Part shown: positions 35,447 through 42,732 of the stretch, piece by piece | Layout of the letters: each line of letters opens with the position of its first letter | Numbering within the stretch: the stretch's first letter is position 1 | NCBI RefSeq assembly: GCF_003367505.1 | Contig: NZ_PXXX01000015.1 | Location: forward strand, 62,001 to 126,000 | Reading direction: 5' to 3' | DNA: 64,000 bases | DNA from: Lysinibacillus capsici | GTDB lineage: Bacteria > Bacillota > Bacilli > Bacillales_A > Planococcaceae | Notes under the pieces: model-generated | What the model was told of the DNA's origin: nothing | Databases searched by the model: none | What the model saw: the letters and a program-made list of their open reading frames with translations, nothing else | Made by a program: the position numbers and the translations under genes

Positions 35447-36616
35447 ATGTCTGAATTCAACAATGATCTTTTAAAATCCAAGGACCCATTCGCTTCAGAA
35501 AATCCTTTATTACAGCCAAATCCACTTTTACAGCAAACGGCTGAGCAAAAGCCAGTACTTGTATCTGAGCAGGAACTATCACAAATCGCTCAAAACCAGC
35601 TAATGTTAAAGCAGGATCCAGAGGTTCATACACTTGCACAAAAAATTGATGTCAAAGATCAAATTGCCATGCTAGAGCTCGGTAAAGAAACGGCAAGTGG
35701 CATTTCAACCTTTTCTGATAAAATGCTCGCAACGATGAAAGCTAGTAAGCTGGAAGAATCGAGTGTGCTTTTAAATAACCTGAATAAAATTATGGATAAA
35801 TTTGATCCACAGGATTTTGCGGAAGAGAAAAAGGGCGGTTTCATCTCCAAGCTCTTTAACAAAGGAAAAGAGCAATTGGAAAGGTTCTTATCTAAGTATG
35901 ACAGCATGAATAAAGAAGTGGATGTCATTTACCGTGAAATCCAAAAATATGAAGGGGAAATGAAGCGTAATACCATTGACCTTGAAAATTTGTATGATCA
36001 AAACTTAAACTACTTCCAATCATTAAGTAAATATGTTGCAGCTATTGAAGTGAAAACAGAAGAGGTTCGTGCGTCTTTACCAGCACTTGAACAAAAGGCT
36101 CAAAGTGGTGATCAATTGGCAGCTATGGAATATGAAACAATGCTACGCGCTGTGGAATTATTAGAGCAACGTCGCTATGATTTAGAAATGGCACAACAAG
36201 TATCATTCCAATCAGCACCACAAATTCGCTTAATGCAGCAAGGGAACAATCATCTAATTGCCAAGATTAATTCTGCCTTTGTCACAACGATTCCGATCTT
36301 TAAGCAGGGGCTTATTCACGCAGTGACATTAAAGCGTCAAAAGTTGATTTCTGATTCTATGGTGGAACTAGATCGCCGTACGAATGAAATGCTTGTGCGT
36401 AATGCTGAAAATATTAGTAAGAACAGTGTGAATATTGCTCGTCAAGCTGGTAGCCCAAGCATTAAAATCGAAACCATTGAAACAACATGGCAAACAATTA
36501 TGGCTGGTATTCAAGAAACAAAGCAAATTCAAGCAGAAACAGCAAGAAACCGTGAAGAAGGTCGTAAACGTATTGAGCGTTTGCAATTGGAGTATGAGAA
36601 ACTGAAAAAAATGTAA
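35447..36616 (+). CDS. TelA-family toxic anion resistance protein
   Basis: A 389-residue soluble, mostly coiled-coil protein of the TelA/KlaA family. Conserved parts are GKFISKLF-like GGFISKLFNKGKEQLERFL, LYDQNLNYFQSLSKYVAAIE and QRRYDLEMAQQVSFQSAPQIRLMQ (quoted in part). Bacillus homologues are linked to tellurite/nisin or cell-envelope stress; the exact activity is unknown. No TerD or TelB-type partner lies near. GGGGG precedes the ATG. Confidence 0.85.
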   Translation: MSEFNNDLLKSKDPFASENPLLQPNPLLQQTAEQKPVLVSEQELSQIAQNQLMLKQDPEVHTLAQKIDVKDQIAMLELGKETASGISTFSDKMLATMKASKLEESSVLLNNLNKIMDKFDPQDFAEEKKGGFISKLFNKGKEQLERFLSKYDSMNKEVDVIYREIQKYEGEMKRNTIDLENLYDQNLNYFQSLSKYVAAIEVKTEEVRASLPALEQKAQSGDQLAAMEYETMLRAVELLEQRRYDLEMAQQVSFQSAPQIRLMQQGNNHLIAKINSAFVTTIPIFKQGLIHAVTLKRQKLISDSMVELDRRTNEMLVRNAENISKNSVNIARQAGSPSIKIETIETTWQTIMAGIQETKQIQAETARNREEGRKRIERLQLEYEKLKKM

Positions 36617-36622
36617 GGCTAA

Positions 36623-36659
36623 AGCTTCTTGCAGCTATTGTTGCAAGAGGCTTTTTTTA
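36623..36659 (+). terminator. Rho-independent terminator
   Basis: AGCTTCTTGCA pairs with TGCAAGAGGCT and is followed by TTTTTTT after telA. Confidence 0.85.
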
Positions 36660-36708
36660 TGGAAAGGGTAGGCAGGTAGAGGCTCCTTCCACACAAGGGA
36701 AATGATCT

Positions 36709-36761
36709 TTGACAAAAAGCAAAAAAGTGATTATGATAATGTTAAATGAGAATGATTATCA
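36709..36761 (+). promoter_or_regulatory. SigA promoter overlapped by a Fur box
   Basis: TTGACA (36709-36714) and TATGAT (36732-36737) have a 17-base spacer. TGAGAATGATTATCA (36747-36761) is close to the 7-1-7 Fur box TGATAATNATTATCA, and TGATTATGATAAT (36728-36740) is a second Fur-like block over the -10. Iron-Fur would repress this promoter. Confidence 0.75.
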
Positions 36762-36782
36762 AATAGAAAAGGAAGCGGAAAG

Positions 36783-36839
36783 ATGCTACACAAAGGTATT
36801 CGATTACATGTAATTATTCGTGGAGGTGTGAAAAAATAA
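36783..36839 (+). CDS. 18-codon leader ORF under the Fur box
   Basis: ATG at 36783 follows AAAGGAAGCGG and encodes 18 residues (MLHKGIRLHVIIRGGVKK), ending in TAA at 36837-36839. The next ORF starts at the very next base, so the two may be translationally coupled. Either a real leader peptide or the remnant of a decayed gene. No family recognised. Confidence 0.4.
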   Translation: MLHKGIRLHVIIRGGVKK

Positions 36840-37376
36840 ATGGCAAATAAAATAAATCCCTCTACATTGTCGTATGAGCCGTTTAAAGATGGAACGCTTG
36901 CTCTATACACGACAGATAGCTTAATGATTGTACCGCAAAGTCGCTATCTAGAGCTTCTGCATATGGAAGAGTTATATAATGCTATGTATAAGGATTTAGA
37001 TAACAAGCAAAATGGTTTAGAACGAGAACGAAAAATGCTAAAAAAACAAAATGCACAGCTAACAGAGGATCTACAAAAGTTAAAGCAGCAAAACACGGTC
37101 TTGCAGAAAAAGGTCACTGAATATAATTGTGTGGTGGAGGAGATGAAGGTGCTCCGTCAACAAAATACAGATCTTCTCATTGAACTGAGTAAATATACAG
37201 CGATGTCAAGAGAGTCATTGACGGGGCCCTTGAAGTCGATGATTCGAGATATGCGTGAGCAAGGGGTTGGAATTAAAGAAATCCATATTCGCATCAAGCG
37301 CCAAATCAATCCAGAGATTAGCTATAGTACTGTACGCAAGTATATTTCTGAGCTAGAGTCGGAACAAAAAGGTTAA
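36840..37376 (+). CDS. Coiled-coil protein with C-terminal HTH-like region
   Basis: A 178-residue soluble protein. Residues about 50-118 are a long coiled coil (Q/L/K-rich heptads such as LKKQNAQLTEDLQKLKQQN). Residues about 130-172 (MREQGVGIKEIHIRIKRQ, STVRKYISELE) read like the helix-turn-helix of resolvase- or replication-type DNA-binding proteins. GGAGGTGTG lies nine bases before the ATG. It sits behind a Fur box and a leader ORF, so iron-controlled expression is likely. Family not recognised; a DNA-binding protein is my best guess. Confidence 0.6.
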   Translation: MANKINPSTLSYEPFKDGTLALYTTDSLMIVPQSRYLELLHMEELYNAMYKDLDNKQNGLERERKMLKKQNAQLTEDLQKLKQQNTVLQKKVTEYNCVVEEMKVLRQQNTDLLIELSKYTAMSRESLTGPLKSMIRDMREQGVGIKEIHIRIKRQINPEISYSTVRKYISELESEQKG

Positions 37377-37467
37377 CAGCTTTTAAAAGGAACTAGAAAT
37401 TTGGCATTTACAGCAGCTACTCAAAGTCCTATAATGAGTCTATTCTTTAACTAGTTTAAGATTATAG

Positions 37468-37486
37468 GAAATCGTTAACCGATTTC
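37468..37486. promoter_or_regulatory. Inverted repeat before rarD
   Basis: GAAATCG (37468-37474) and CGATTTC (37480-37486) form a perfect 7-5-7 repeat 25 bases before rarD. It could be an operator; no regulator gene is adjacent. Confidence 0.35.
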
Positions 37487-37510
37487 AGTAAGAGTAGGAG
37501 CGTTAATATC

Positions 37511-38419
37511 ATGTCAAATGAGAAAAAAGGAGTTTTGGCAGCCTTTTTTGCCTATGCCTTTTGGGGAGCATTCCCTCTATATTGGAAATTACTTGAGCAT
37601 GTACCAAGTATGGAGATTTTATTATCCCGTGTCATTTGGTCCTTTGTCTTTACGGTGCTGGCAGTGCTCGTATTTCGAATGCGTCAGGATCTCGTAGCAG
37701 ATTTAAAATATTTATGGTCACATCAAAAGCATTTCTGGCAGCTTGCGGGTGCGTCCTTTGTCATTTCAATGAACTGGTATTTATATATTTGGGCAGTGAC
37801 GCATAATCATCTCATTGAAACGAGCTTAGGTTATTATATTAATCCGCTATTGTCTGTAATTTTCGGGGTGATTTTCTTTAAAGAATCGCTGAGTCGTGCA
37901 CAATGGGTAGCAACAGGAATTGCTTTTATTGCGGTGATTATTTTAACGATCAATTACGGCTCAGTACCTTGGGTAGCTTTATTGATTGCGCTATCTTTTG
38001 CTATTTATGGTGTGCTGAAAAAGAAAATTACACTGGATGCTACAAGAGGCCTAGCCATTGAAACGTTATTGATTTTACCCTTTGCTTTAGGCTATTATGT
38101 CTATCTTTTTGCTACACATCAAGCCTCGTTTTTACATGTCGATGTTAAAACAGATATTTTGATGATCTTTAGTGGTTTAGTAACAGCCGTCCCGCTTATT
38201 TTATTTGCGAAGGGGGCACAAAATATTCCTTTATATTTACTAGGGTTTATCCAATATGTATCGCCAACGATTGTCTTGATTTTAGGCATCGTGCTATACA
38301 AAGAGCCATTTAGTCAGGTTGAGCTCCTTGCATTCAGCATTATTTGGGCAGCTTTACTTTTATTTTCTGGTTCGAAAATTATAGAAACAAGAAAAGCCCA
38401 TCATAAATCAGTTTCGTAA
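37511..38419 (+). CDS. rarD: EamA-family transporter RarD
   Basis: A 302-residue membrane protein with about ten segments. The N-terminal GVLAAFFAYAFWGAFPLYWK and WAVTHNHLIETSLGYYINPL blocks are characteristic of RarD within the DMT superfamily, which is named for chloramphenicol sensitivity in other bacteria. YVSPTIVLILGIVLYKEPF lies in the second EamA half. Substrate unknown. Single gene closed by a terminator. Confidence 0.87.
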   Translation: MSNEKKGVLAAFFAYAFWGAFPLYWKLLEHVPSMEILLSRVIWSFVFTVLAVLVFRMRQDLVADLKYLWSHQKHFWQLAGASFVISMNWYLYIWAVTHNHLIETSLGYYINPLLSVIFGVIFFKESLSRAQWVATGIAFIAVIILTINYGSVPWVALLIALSFAIYGVLKKKITLDATRGLAIETLLILPFALGYYVYLFATHQASFLHVDVKTDILMIFSGLVTAVPLILFAKGAQNIPLYLLGFIQYVSPTIVLILGIVLYKEPFSQVELLAFSIIWAALLLFSGSKIIETRKAHHKSVS

Positions 38420-38452
38420 AAGACTTGTAGATTTTTCTACAGGTCTTTTTTG
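38418..38452 (+). terminator. Rho-independent terminator
   Basis: AAGACTTGTAG and CTACAGGTCTT stem with TTTTTT after rarD; the left arm overlaps the stop codon. Confidence 0.85.
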
Positions 38453-38657
38453 TAACTTTTACCACTTCGCTTTGTAATGCACAAAACTTTTTTATTCCTT
38501 ATCGGATTGGGCTGCTAGATTGTCTGCTATTTTGTTTAATCGTATCCGAAAGATCGATAAAATTCCTCCACTAACATGGTGAAAAATATAGGTAGCTTAT
38601 TGAGATGAAGTGACTGTTTGAGCACTATTAAAATCGCTAGAGTGAATGGCAGAACGA

Positions 38658-38930
38658 TTACAACACTGCGGGGTTATTCAGCTCATGCTTTTGCCTTCTA
38701 AAAAATAACCAACAAATAATGGTAGCCATTATGAGTGCACTGAGTAGTATGAGGCTAACAATGAATAACTCATTCACCGCTGCTTTATATTGCGCTAAAT
38801 GCAAGACTGCATAATGAAAGCCCATAGCGTTTATTTCACCACTCACAGTTGATGTGGCAGAGACTGTAGGGATTATAAAAATAAATAAGAAAATGAAGGT
38901 AAACAGGCAATGGGTAGTCTTTTGTTGCAT
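38658..38930 (-). CDS. Small membrane protein, possible signal peptide
   Basis: A 90-residue protein. Residues 1-25 form a signal-peptide-like segment ending near TVSATS, residues about 55-76 a membrane segment (FIVSLILLSALIMATIICWLFF, quoted in part), and a basic tail RRQKHE follows. GGAGGGAG lies upstream of the ATG. Family unknown. The flanking 38453-38657 holds no recognisable feature. Confidence 0.5.
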   Translation of the reverse strand: MQQKTTHCLFTFIFLFIFIIPTVSATSTVSGEINAMGFHYAVLHLAQYKAAVNELFIVSLILLSALIMATIICWLFFRRQKHELNNPAVL

Positions 38931-39240
38931 TTGGGTACTCCCTCCAAATAGAGTCTTTTTGATAGATTCGACAAAATAGGAGAAAACCTTTTGAAGGTAG
39001 GTACCTTTACTTTCCTGTTAGCATATAGTAAAATGTCAATAATTAGATAACAATGATCAATTAATGAGAGGTGCTTTTTGTGAGTGCGGTAGGTTCTAAC
39101 TAGGTAAAAATTGAATGAAATAGTGGCGATGACGACAGCAGGGGATACATGTTATAAACACCCCTTATTTTGTCATGGATCTATTTCAACAACCTATGTA
39201 GATACCTACAATACTTTATTAAGCGTGGCAGATAGGATAG

Positions 39241-39268
39241 AAACTTCAATTAGCTGAAGTTTTATTTG
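39241..39268 (+). terminator. Terminator-like hairpin
   Basis: AAACTTCA pairs with TGAAGTTT and is followed by TATTTG, inside the candidate RNA region. Confidence 0.5.
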
Positions 39269-39300
39269 TGATGCCAGGAAAACGCGCCTTTTAAAGATAG

Positions 39301-39330
39301 AGCTGTGGGGATTCCTCACAGCTTTTTTAT
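39301..39330 (+). terminator. Rho-independent terminator before the MutS2-like gene
   Basis: AGCTGTG and CACAGCT stem followed by TTTTTTATTTTG. There is no protein gene upstream that it would serve on this strand, so it points to a non-coding transcript. Confidence 0.7.
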
Positions 39331-39412
39331 TTTGTTTAAACCATCATTGCTATCTATTATTGGGTAGGTATCTTCATGTATGATAAAACATTACAATGAG
39401 GAGCAAAAAGAA

Positions 39413-41317
39413 ATGAATAATACTACACTTGAAAAATTACAATATCATGAATTAAAGGACATCGTTAAATCCTATTGTGTCAGCGGGTTAGGCAAACAGC
39501 TTTTAGATAAATTAATGCCAAGCTCAAACTTAACAGTGGTAAAAAATCGGTTGAATGAAACAACAGAAGCTCGTGCAATATTGGATGCAGAGGGGCATGT
39601 TCCGTTTTTAGGGGTATCGAATATTGAGCATATTATGACAAAGCTTGAAAAGGGAATGCTTCTAGATCCCAGTGAGCTAGTGAGTATCTCTGATTTTTTA
39701 AGAGGCTGCCGCAACATCAAAAAATTTATGTTAGATAAGGCATTTTTTGCGCCTGTTCTTTCCTCTTACGCTCATTCTATGGCTGAATTTAAAAGCGTGG
39801 AGGAGGAAATTAATTTTGCGATCAAAGCCAATCGTGTAGATTCGGCCGCTAGTCGTGAATTAAAACGCATCCGACATCATATGGAAACGACAGAGGAAAA
39901 AATTAAAGAACGTTTAACGAAATTTTTAAATAACAGTGCTAATAAACCGTATATTCAGGAATTTTTTATTAGTCAAAAGGATGATCGCTATACGATTCCG
40001 ATTAAGGCGACCTATAAAAATCATGTACAGGGTACGGTCGTTGAAATTTCCTCAAAAGGGGCAACCGTTTTTATGGAGCCAAGTGTTGTCGCTAAATTAA
40101 ATGTAGAATTAGCTACCTTAAAGGCTGAGGAAGCCGTGGAGGAATACCAGATTTTAGCGTCTTTATCAGGGCTATTGATGGAACATCTTCATGCCATCAC
40201 CATTAACATGGAGTTGATTAGTCAATACGATATGGTTTTTGCCAAAGCGAAGTTCAGTAGACAAATTGGTGGTAGGGAGCCACGTATAAATGATTACGGT
40301 TATATTCAACTAATCAATGGTAAGCATCCATTACTACCAGGAAATGCGGTACCCCTTCAATTTTCCATTGCGAAAGACTACCGTAGCTTAATTATTACAG
40401 GTCCAAACGCTGGTGGGAAAACAGTTGTGTTGAAAACCATTGGCCTTTTAACATTAGCTACGATGTCGGGCTTCCATATTGTAGCGGACGAAGGAACGGA
40501 AATGGCTGTATTTGATCATATCTTTGTTGATATTGGCGATAATCAAAGTATAGAGAATGCACTTAGTACGTTTTCTTCTCATATGAAAAATCTTTCCGAT
40601 ATTATGAGAGCTGCTAATAATCATACACTCTTACTGTTTGATGAAATTGGCAGTGGAACAGAGCCAAATGAAGGAGCTGCACTAGCCATTGCGATATTAG
40701 AAGAATTTTATCAAATGGGCTGTATAACTGTGGCAACTACACATTATGGTGAAATTAAACGATTTTCTGAAATGCATCCTGATTTTATGAATGCGGCAAT
40801 GCGCTTCCATGCTGATACATTAGAGCCTTTGTACCAATTACTCATCGGCACCTCTGGAGAAAGCAATGCCTTATGGATTTCTAAAAAAATGAATGTCCGC
40901 GAAGCGGTTTTACAAAGAGCAAAGGATTATATAAATAATAAACAATATCAACTGACGATCGTTCAGGACAGTAAAATTCGAAAGCCTAAAGAAGAGAAAA
41001 AAAGCTTGGCAGCAGCTTATACATTTGCAAAGGGGGATCGTGTGAAATTATTGGACTATGATGATGTGGGATTGGTATATGAAGAAATGAATCCGTACAA
41101 TAATGTTAGCGTATTCTATCAGGGGCAAATACTAGAGGTCAATGTAAAGAGGCTTGCCCTTGAATTACCTGCAACAGAGTTATACCCTGAAGGATATGAT
41201 TTAGAGACATTATTTGTAGACTATCAGGATCGGAAGCTTCAGCACGATATCGAACGTGGGTCGAAAAAAGCGTTACGCAAGATCCATAAACAAATAAAGA
41301 GTGATCGTCAGCAATAA
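39413..41317 (+). CDS. MutS2-like ATPase lacking the Smr domain
   Basis: A 634-residue MutS-superfamily protein of the MutS2 type. The N-terminal core and coiled-coil clamp have MEPSVVAKLNVELATLKAEE, Walker A is GPNAGGKT, and DIGDNQSIENALSTFSSHM follows. Walker B is LLLFDEIGSGTEP, then ATTHYGEIK. Standard MutS2 is about 780 residues and ends in an Smr nuclease domain; this one stops about 150 residues earlier and lacks Smr. It is therefore probably a paralogue acting as a ribosome- or DNA-structure-binding ATPase without nuclease. ATG 39413 follows ATGAGGAG. Confidence 0.85.
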   Translation: MNNTTLEKLQYHELKDIVKSYCVSGLGKQLLDKLMPSSNLTVVKNRLNETTEARAILDAEGHVPFLGVSNIEHIMTKLEKGMLLDPSELVSISDFLRGCRNIKKFMLDKAFFAPVLSSYAHSMAEFKSVEEEINFAIKANRVDSAASRELKRIRHHMETTEEKIKERLTKFLNNSANKPYIQEFFISQKDDRYTIPIKATYKNHVQGTVVEISSKGATVFMEPSVVAKLNVELATLKAEEAVEEYQILASLSGLLMEHLHAITINMELISQYDMVFAKAKFSRQIGGREPRINDYGYIQLINGKHPLLPGNAVPLQFSIAKDYRSLIITGPNAGGKTVVLKTIGLLTLATMSGFHIVADEGTEMAVFDHIFVDIGDNQSIENALSTFSSHMKNLSDIMRAANNHTLLLFDEIGSGTEPNEGAALAIAILEEFYQMGCITVATTHYGEIKRFSEMHPDFMNAAMRFHADTLEPLYQLLIGTSGESNALWISKKMNVREAVLQRAKDYINNKQYQLTIVQDSKIRKPKEEKKSLAAAYTFAKGDRVKLLDYDDVGLVYEEMNPYNNVSVFYQGQILEVNVKRLALELPATELYPEGYDLETLFVDYQDRKLQHDIERGSKKALRKIHKQIKSDRQQ

Positions 41318-41321
41318 AAAC

Positions 41322-41355
41322 AAGGGATTGCACAGCCTCGTGCAATCCCTTTATT
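41322..41355. terminator. Bidirectional terminator
   Basis: AAGGGATTGCAC pairs with GTGCAATCCCTT between the convergent MutS2-like and XRE genes. Confidence 0.85.
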
Positions 41356-41357
41356 AA

Positions 41358-42611
41358 TTAATTTATGGAATCAATCTGTGCCTTAATCGTTCGATAGACT
41401 TCCTCAATTTTTCGTTTATAGGGCAAATCCACTAAATCCAGTGAATCTGTATAGGCCATTTTTGCAATTTCATAGGCTGTTGTTAGCTCACCAAAATGTG
41501 CATAGCAAAGGGCTTTATAGGAAAAGCATTCATTTAAGCTTAAAATATCATATGGATGATTAATATAGATCGGTCTGTGTTTATACTGTTCGAATGCAGC
41601 CTTCGCCTCCTCATATTGTCCTAGTAAATATAAGGATTTTCCTTTTTCAGCATAGTAAAAGTTTGGATCTAGCTTGTCTAAATAATCATCGTGTCTAAGC
41701 TGATAAAAACGTTCTATTTCCATCAGAGCCTGCTCATAATTATTGCTGTAATTATTACAATAATGTGCCTTCAATACAAAAATAAAAGCATCAACCTCAA
41801 CACGTTCAGCAAATGCCTGATATTGCTCCAGTTTCATAAACATATGATTGGTTTGTTCAAAATCACGATCAATCATGGCACAATAGGCACCAATTCTGTA
41901 CATATTATCAATCTGATAGAACAATTGGTTTTTATGAGCATTGGCAATCGTCTCTTGAATTAATTTTTTCCCTTCCTCATGCTCACCAATTGCAAGTTGG
42001 AAAATACTTGTATAATAAGTCATTAATAAGGCATCACGAGAATCGAGCTGATAGTCCTCTTGTTCGATAATTTCCTTTGCCTGTAAGATACGATCGTACG
42101 CCAATGTATATTGACGTTTTGCTGCTAAAATAGCCATCTCGAGGATAAAGGTTTTGAACCAATGGCTGAGTAAATTAATTTCCTTAAAAATAGTGCGGGC
42201 TTGCTGAAGCGGGACTTCCCATGTTGTTAATCCAGCTTCATACTGGGCATCTGCGTAAATATACAATAAACGGCCAGCTTCATAACTTTGAGGCAGGCCC
42301 TCCACAGACGGCTTAATTAAATCGACAATTTCTTGATGATGATGAGCATCACCACGTTTTACTTCTGCAAATAAACTTTCCACCTGCTCTAATAGCTGGC
42401 GTATGGAGGATGGGGTTACTTCTTCCAGTAATTCACTAGCTTTTACACCTAAACGTTCAGCAATATAGTCAAGGCTTTCCATAGAAGGCTTAGCCTTATC
42501 ATTTTCTATTTGGCTTAACATTCCTTTAGTTAGACGATCACCGGCAAGTGCCTCTAATGTTAATTTTTGTTCTTTCCTTAATTTGCGAATTCGTGTGCCT
42601 AAAGAGTCCAC
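41358..42611 (-). CDS. XRE-family regulator with TPR repeats
   Basis: A 417-residue protein. Residues 5-60 form a Cro/C1-type HTH (RIRKLRKEQKLTLEALAG, SQIENDKAKPSMESLDYIAE) and the remainder is a helical TPR-like array. The layout is that of RNPP-type or related peptide- or ligand-responsive regulators. Divergent from an MFS exporter. A perfect palindrome GTTTAATTATATTAAAC sits over a TATAAT-like -10 of this gene, and a near-identical copy lies over the exporter promoter. No candidate pheromone gene was found beside it. Confidence 0.83.
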   Translation of the reverse strand: MDSLGTRIRKLRKEQKLTLEALAGDRLTKGMLSQIENDKAKPSMESLDYIAERLGVKASELLEEVTPSSIRQLLEQVESLFAEVKRGDAHHHQEIVDLIKPSVEGLPQSYEAGRLLYIYADAQYEAGLTTWEVPLQQARTIFKEINLLSHWFKTFILEMAILAAKRQYTLAYDRILQAKEIIEQEDYQLDSRDALLMTYYTSIFQLAIGEHEEGKKLIQETIANAHKNQLFYQIDNMYRIGAYCAMIDRDFEQTNHMFMKLEQYQAFAERVEVDAFIFVLKAHYCNNYSNNYEQALMEIERFYQLRHDDYLDKLDPNFYYAEKGKSLYLLGQYEEAKAAFEQYKHRPIYINHPYDILSLNECFSYKALCYAHFGELTTAYEIAKMAYTDSLDLVDLPYKRKIEEVYRTIKAQIDSIN

Positions 42612-42627
42612 TGCCTCGCCTCCTTTT

Positions 42628-42644
42628 GTTTAATTATATTAAAC
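42628..42644. promoter_or_regulatory. Palindromic operator 1 (xre side)
   Basis: GTTTAATTATATTAAAC is a perfect 7-3-7 inverted repeat. On the minus strand it contains TATAAT, a likely -10 of the xre gene, suggesting autorepression. Confidence 0.65.
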
Positions 42645-42650
42645 TTTCGC

Positions 42651-42699
42651 TTGCATGAAAAGAGGGAGCTGTGGTATATTTTGTTTAACATAATTAAAC
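42651..42699 (+). promoter_or_regulatory. MFS promoter with operator 2
   Basis: TTGCAT (42651-42656) and TATATT (42675-42680) have an 18-base spacer. GTTTAACATAATTAAAC (42683-42699), almost the same as operator 1, starts just after the -10 box. A third, weaker match is TTTAATTTAGTTAAA at 42702-42716. Confidence 0.6.
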
Positions 42700-42732
42700 T
42701 TTTTAATTTAGTTAAATAATGGAGGGATTTAG

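Larger units (their letters stand above)
39086..39333 (+). ncRNA. Candidate structured RNA with terminator
   Basis: This non-coding stretch has nested complementary segments in perfect order: GTAGGT (39089) with ACCTAC (39204), TAGGT (39101) with ACCTA (39192), GAAATAG (39117) with CTATTTC (39181), ATGAC (39129) with GTCAT (39172), and GGGG (39141) with CCCC (39161). Two terminator-like hairpins follow (39241-39268 and 39301-39330). TTTACT and TAAAAT 17 bases apart near 39010-39035 could be its promoter. I do not recognise a known riboswitch. It lies before the MutS2-like gene. The rest of the 38931-39412 gap holds nothing else I can name. Confidence 0.45.

Noticed and set aside
35447..36616. 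A tellurite-resistance (ter) gene island around telA
   Set aside because: No TerC, TerD or other partner genes flank it; the neighbours are housekeeping-type or unknown genes.
39061..39120. Short frame GTG AGT GCG GTA... after GAGAGGTG as a leader peptide
   Set aside because: Seven codons only; the nested pairing and terminators explain the stretch better as RNA.
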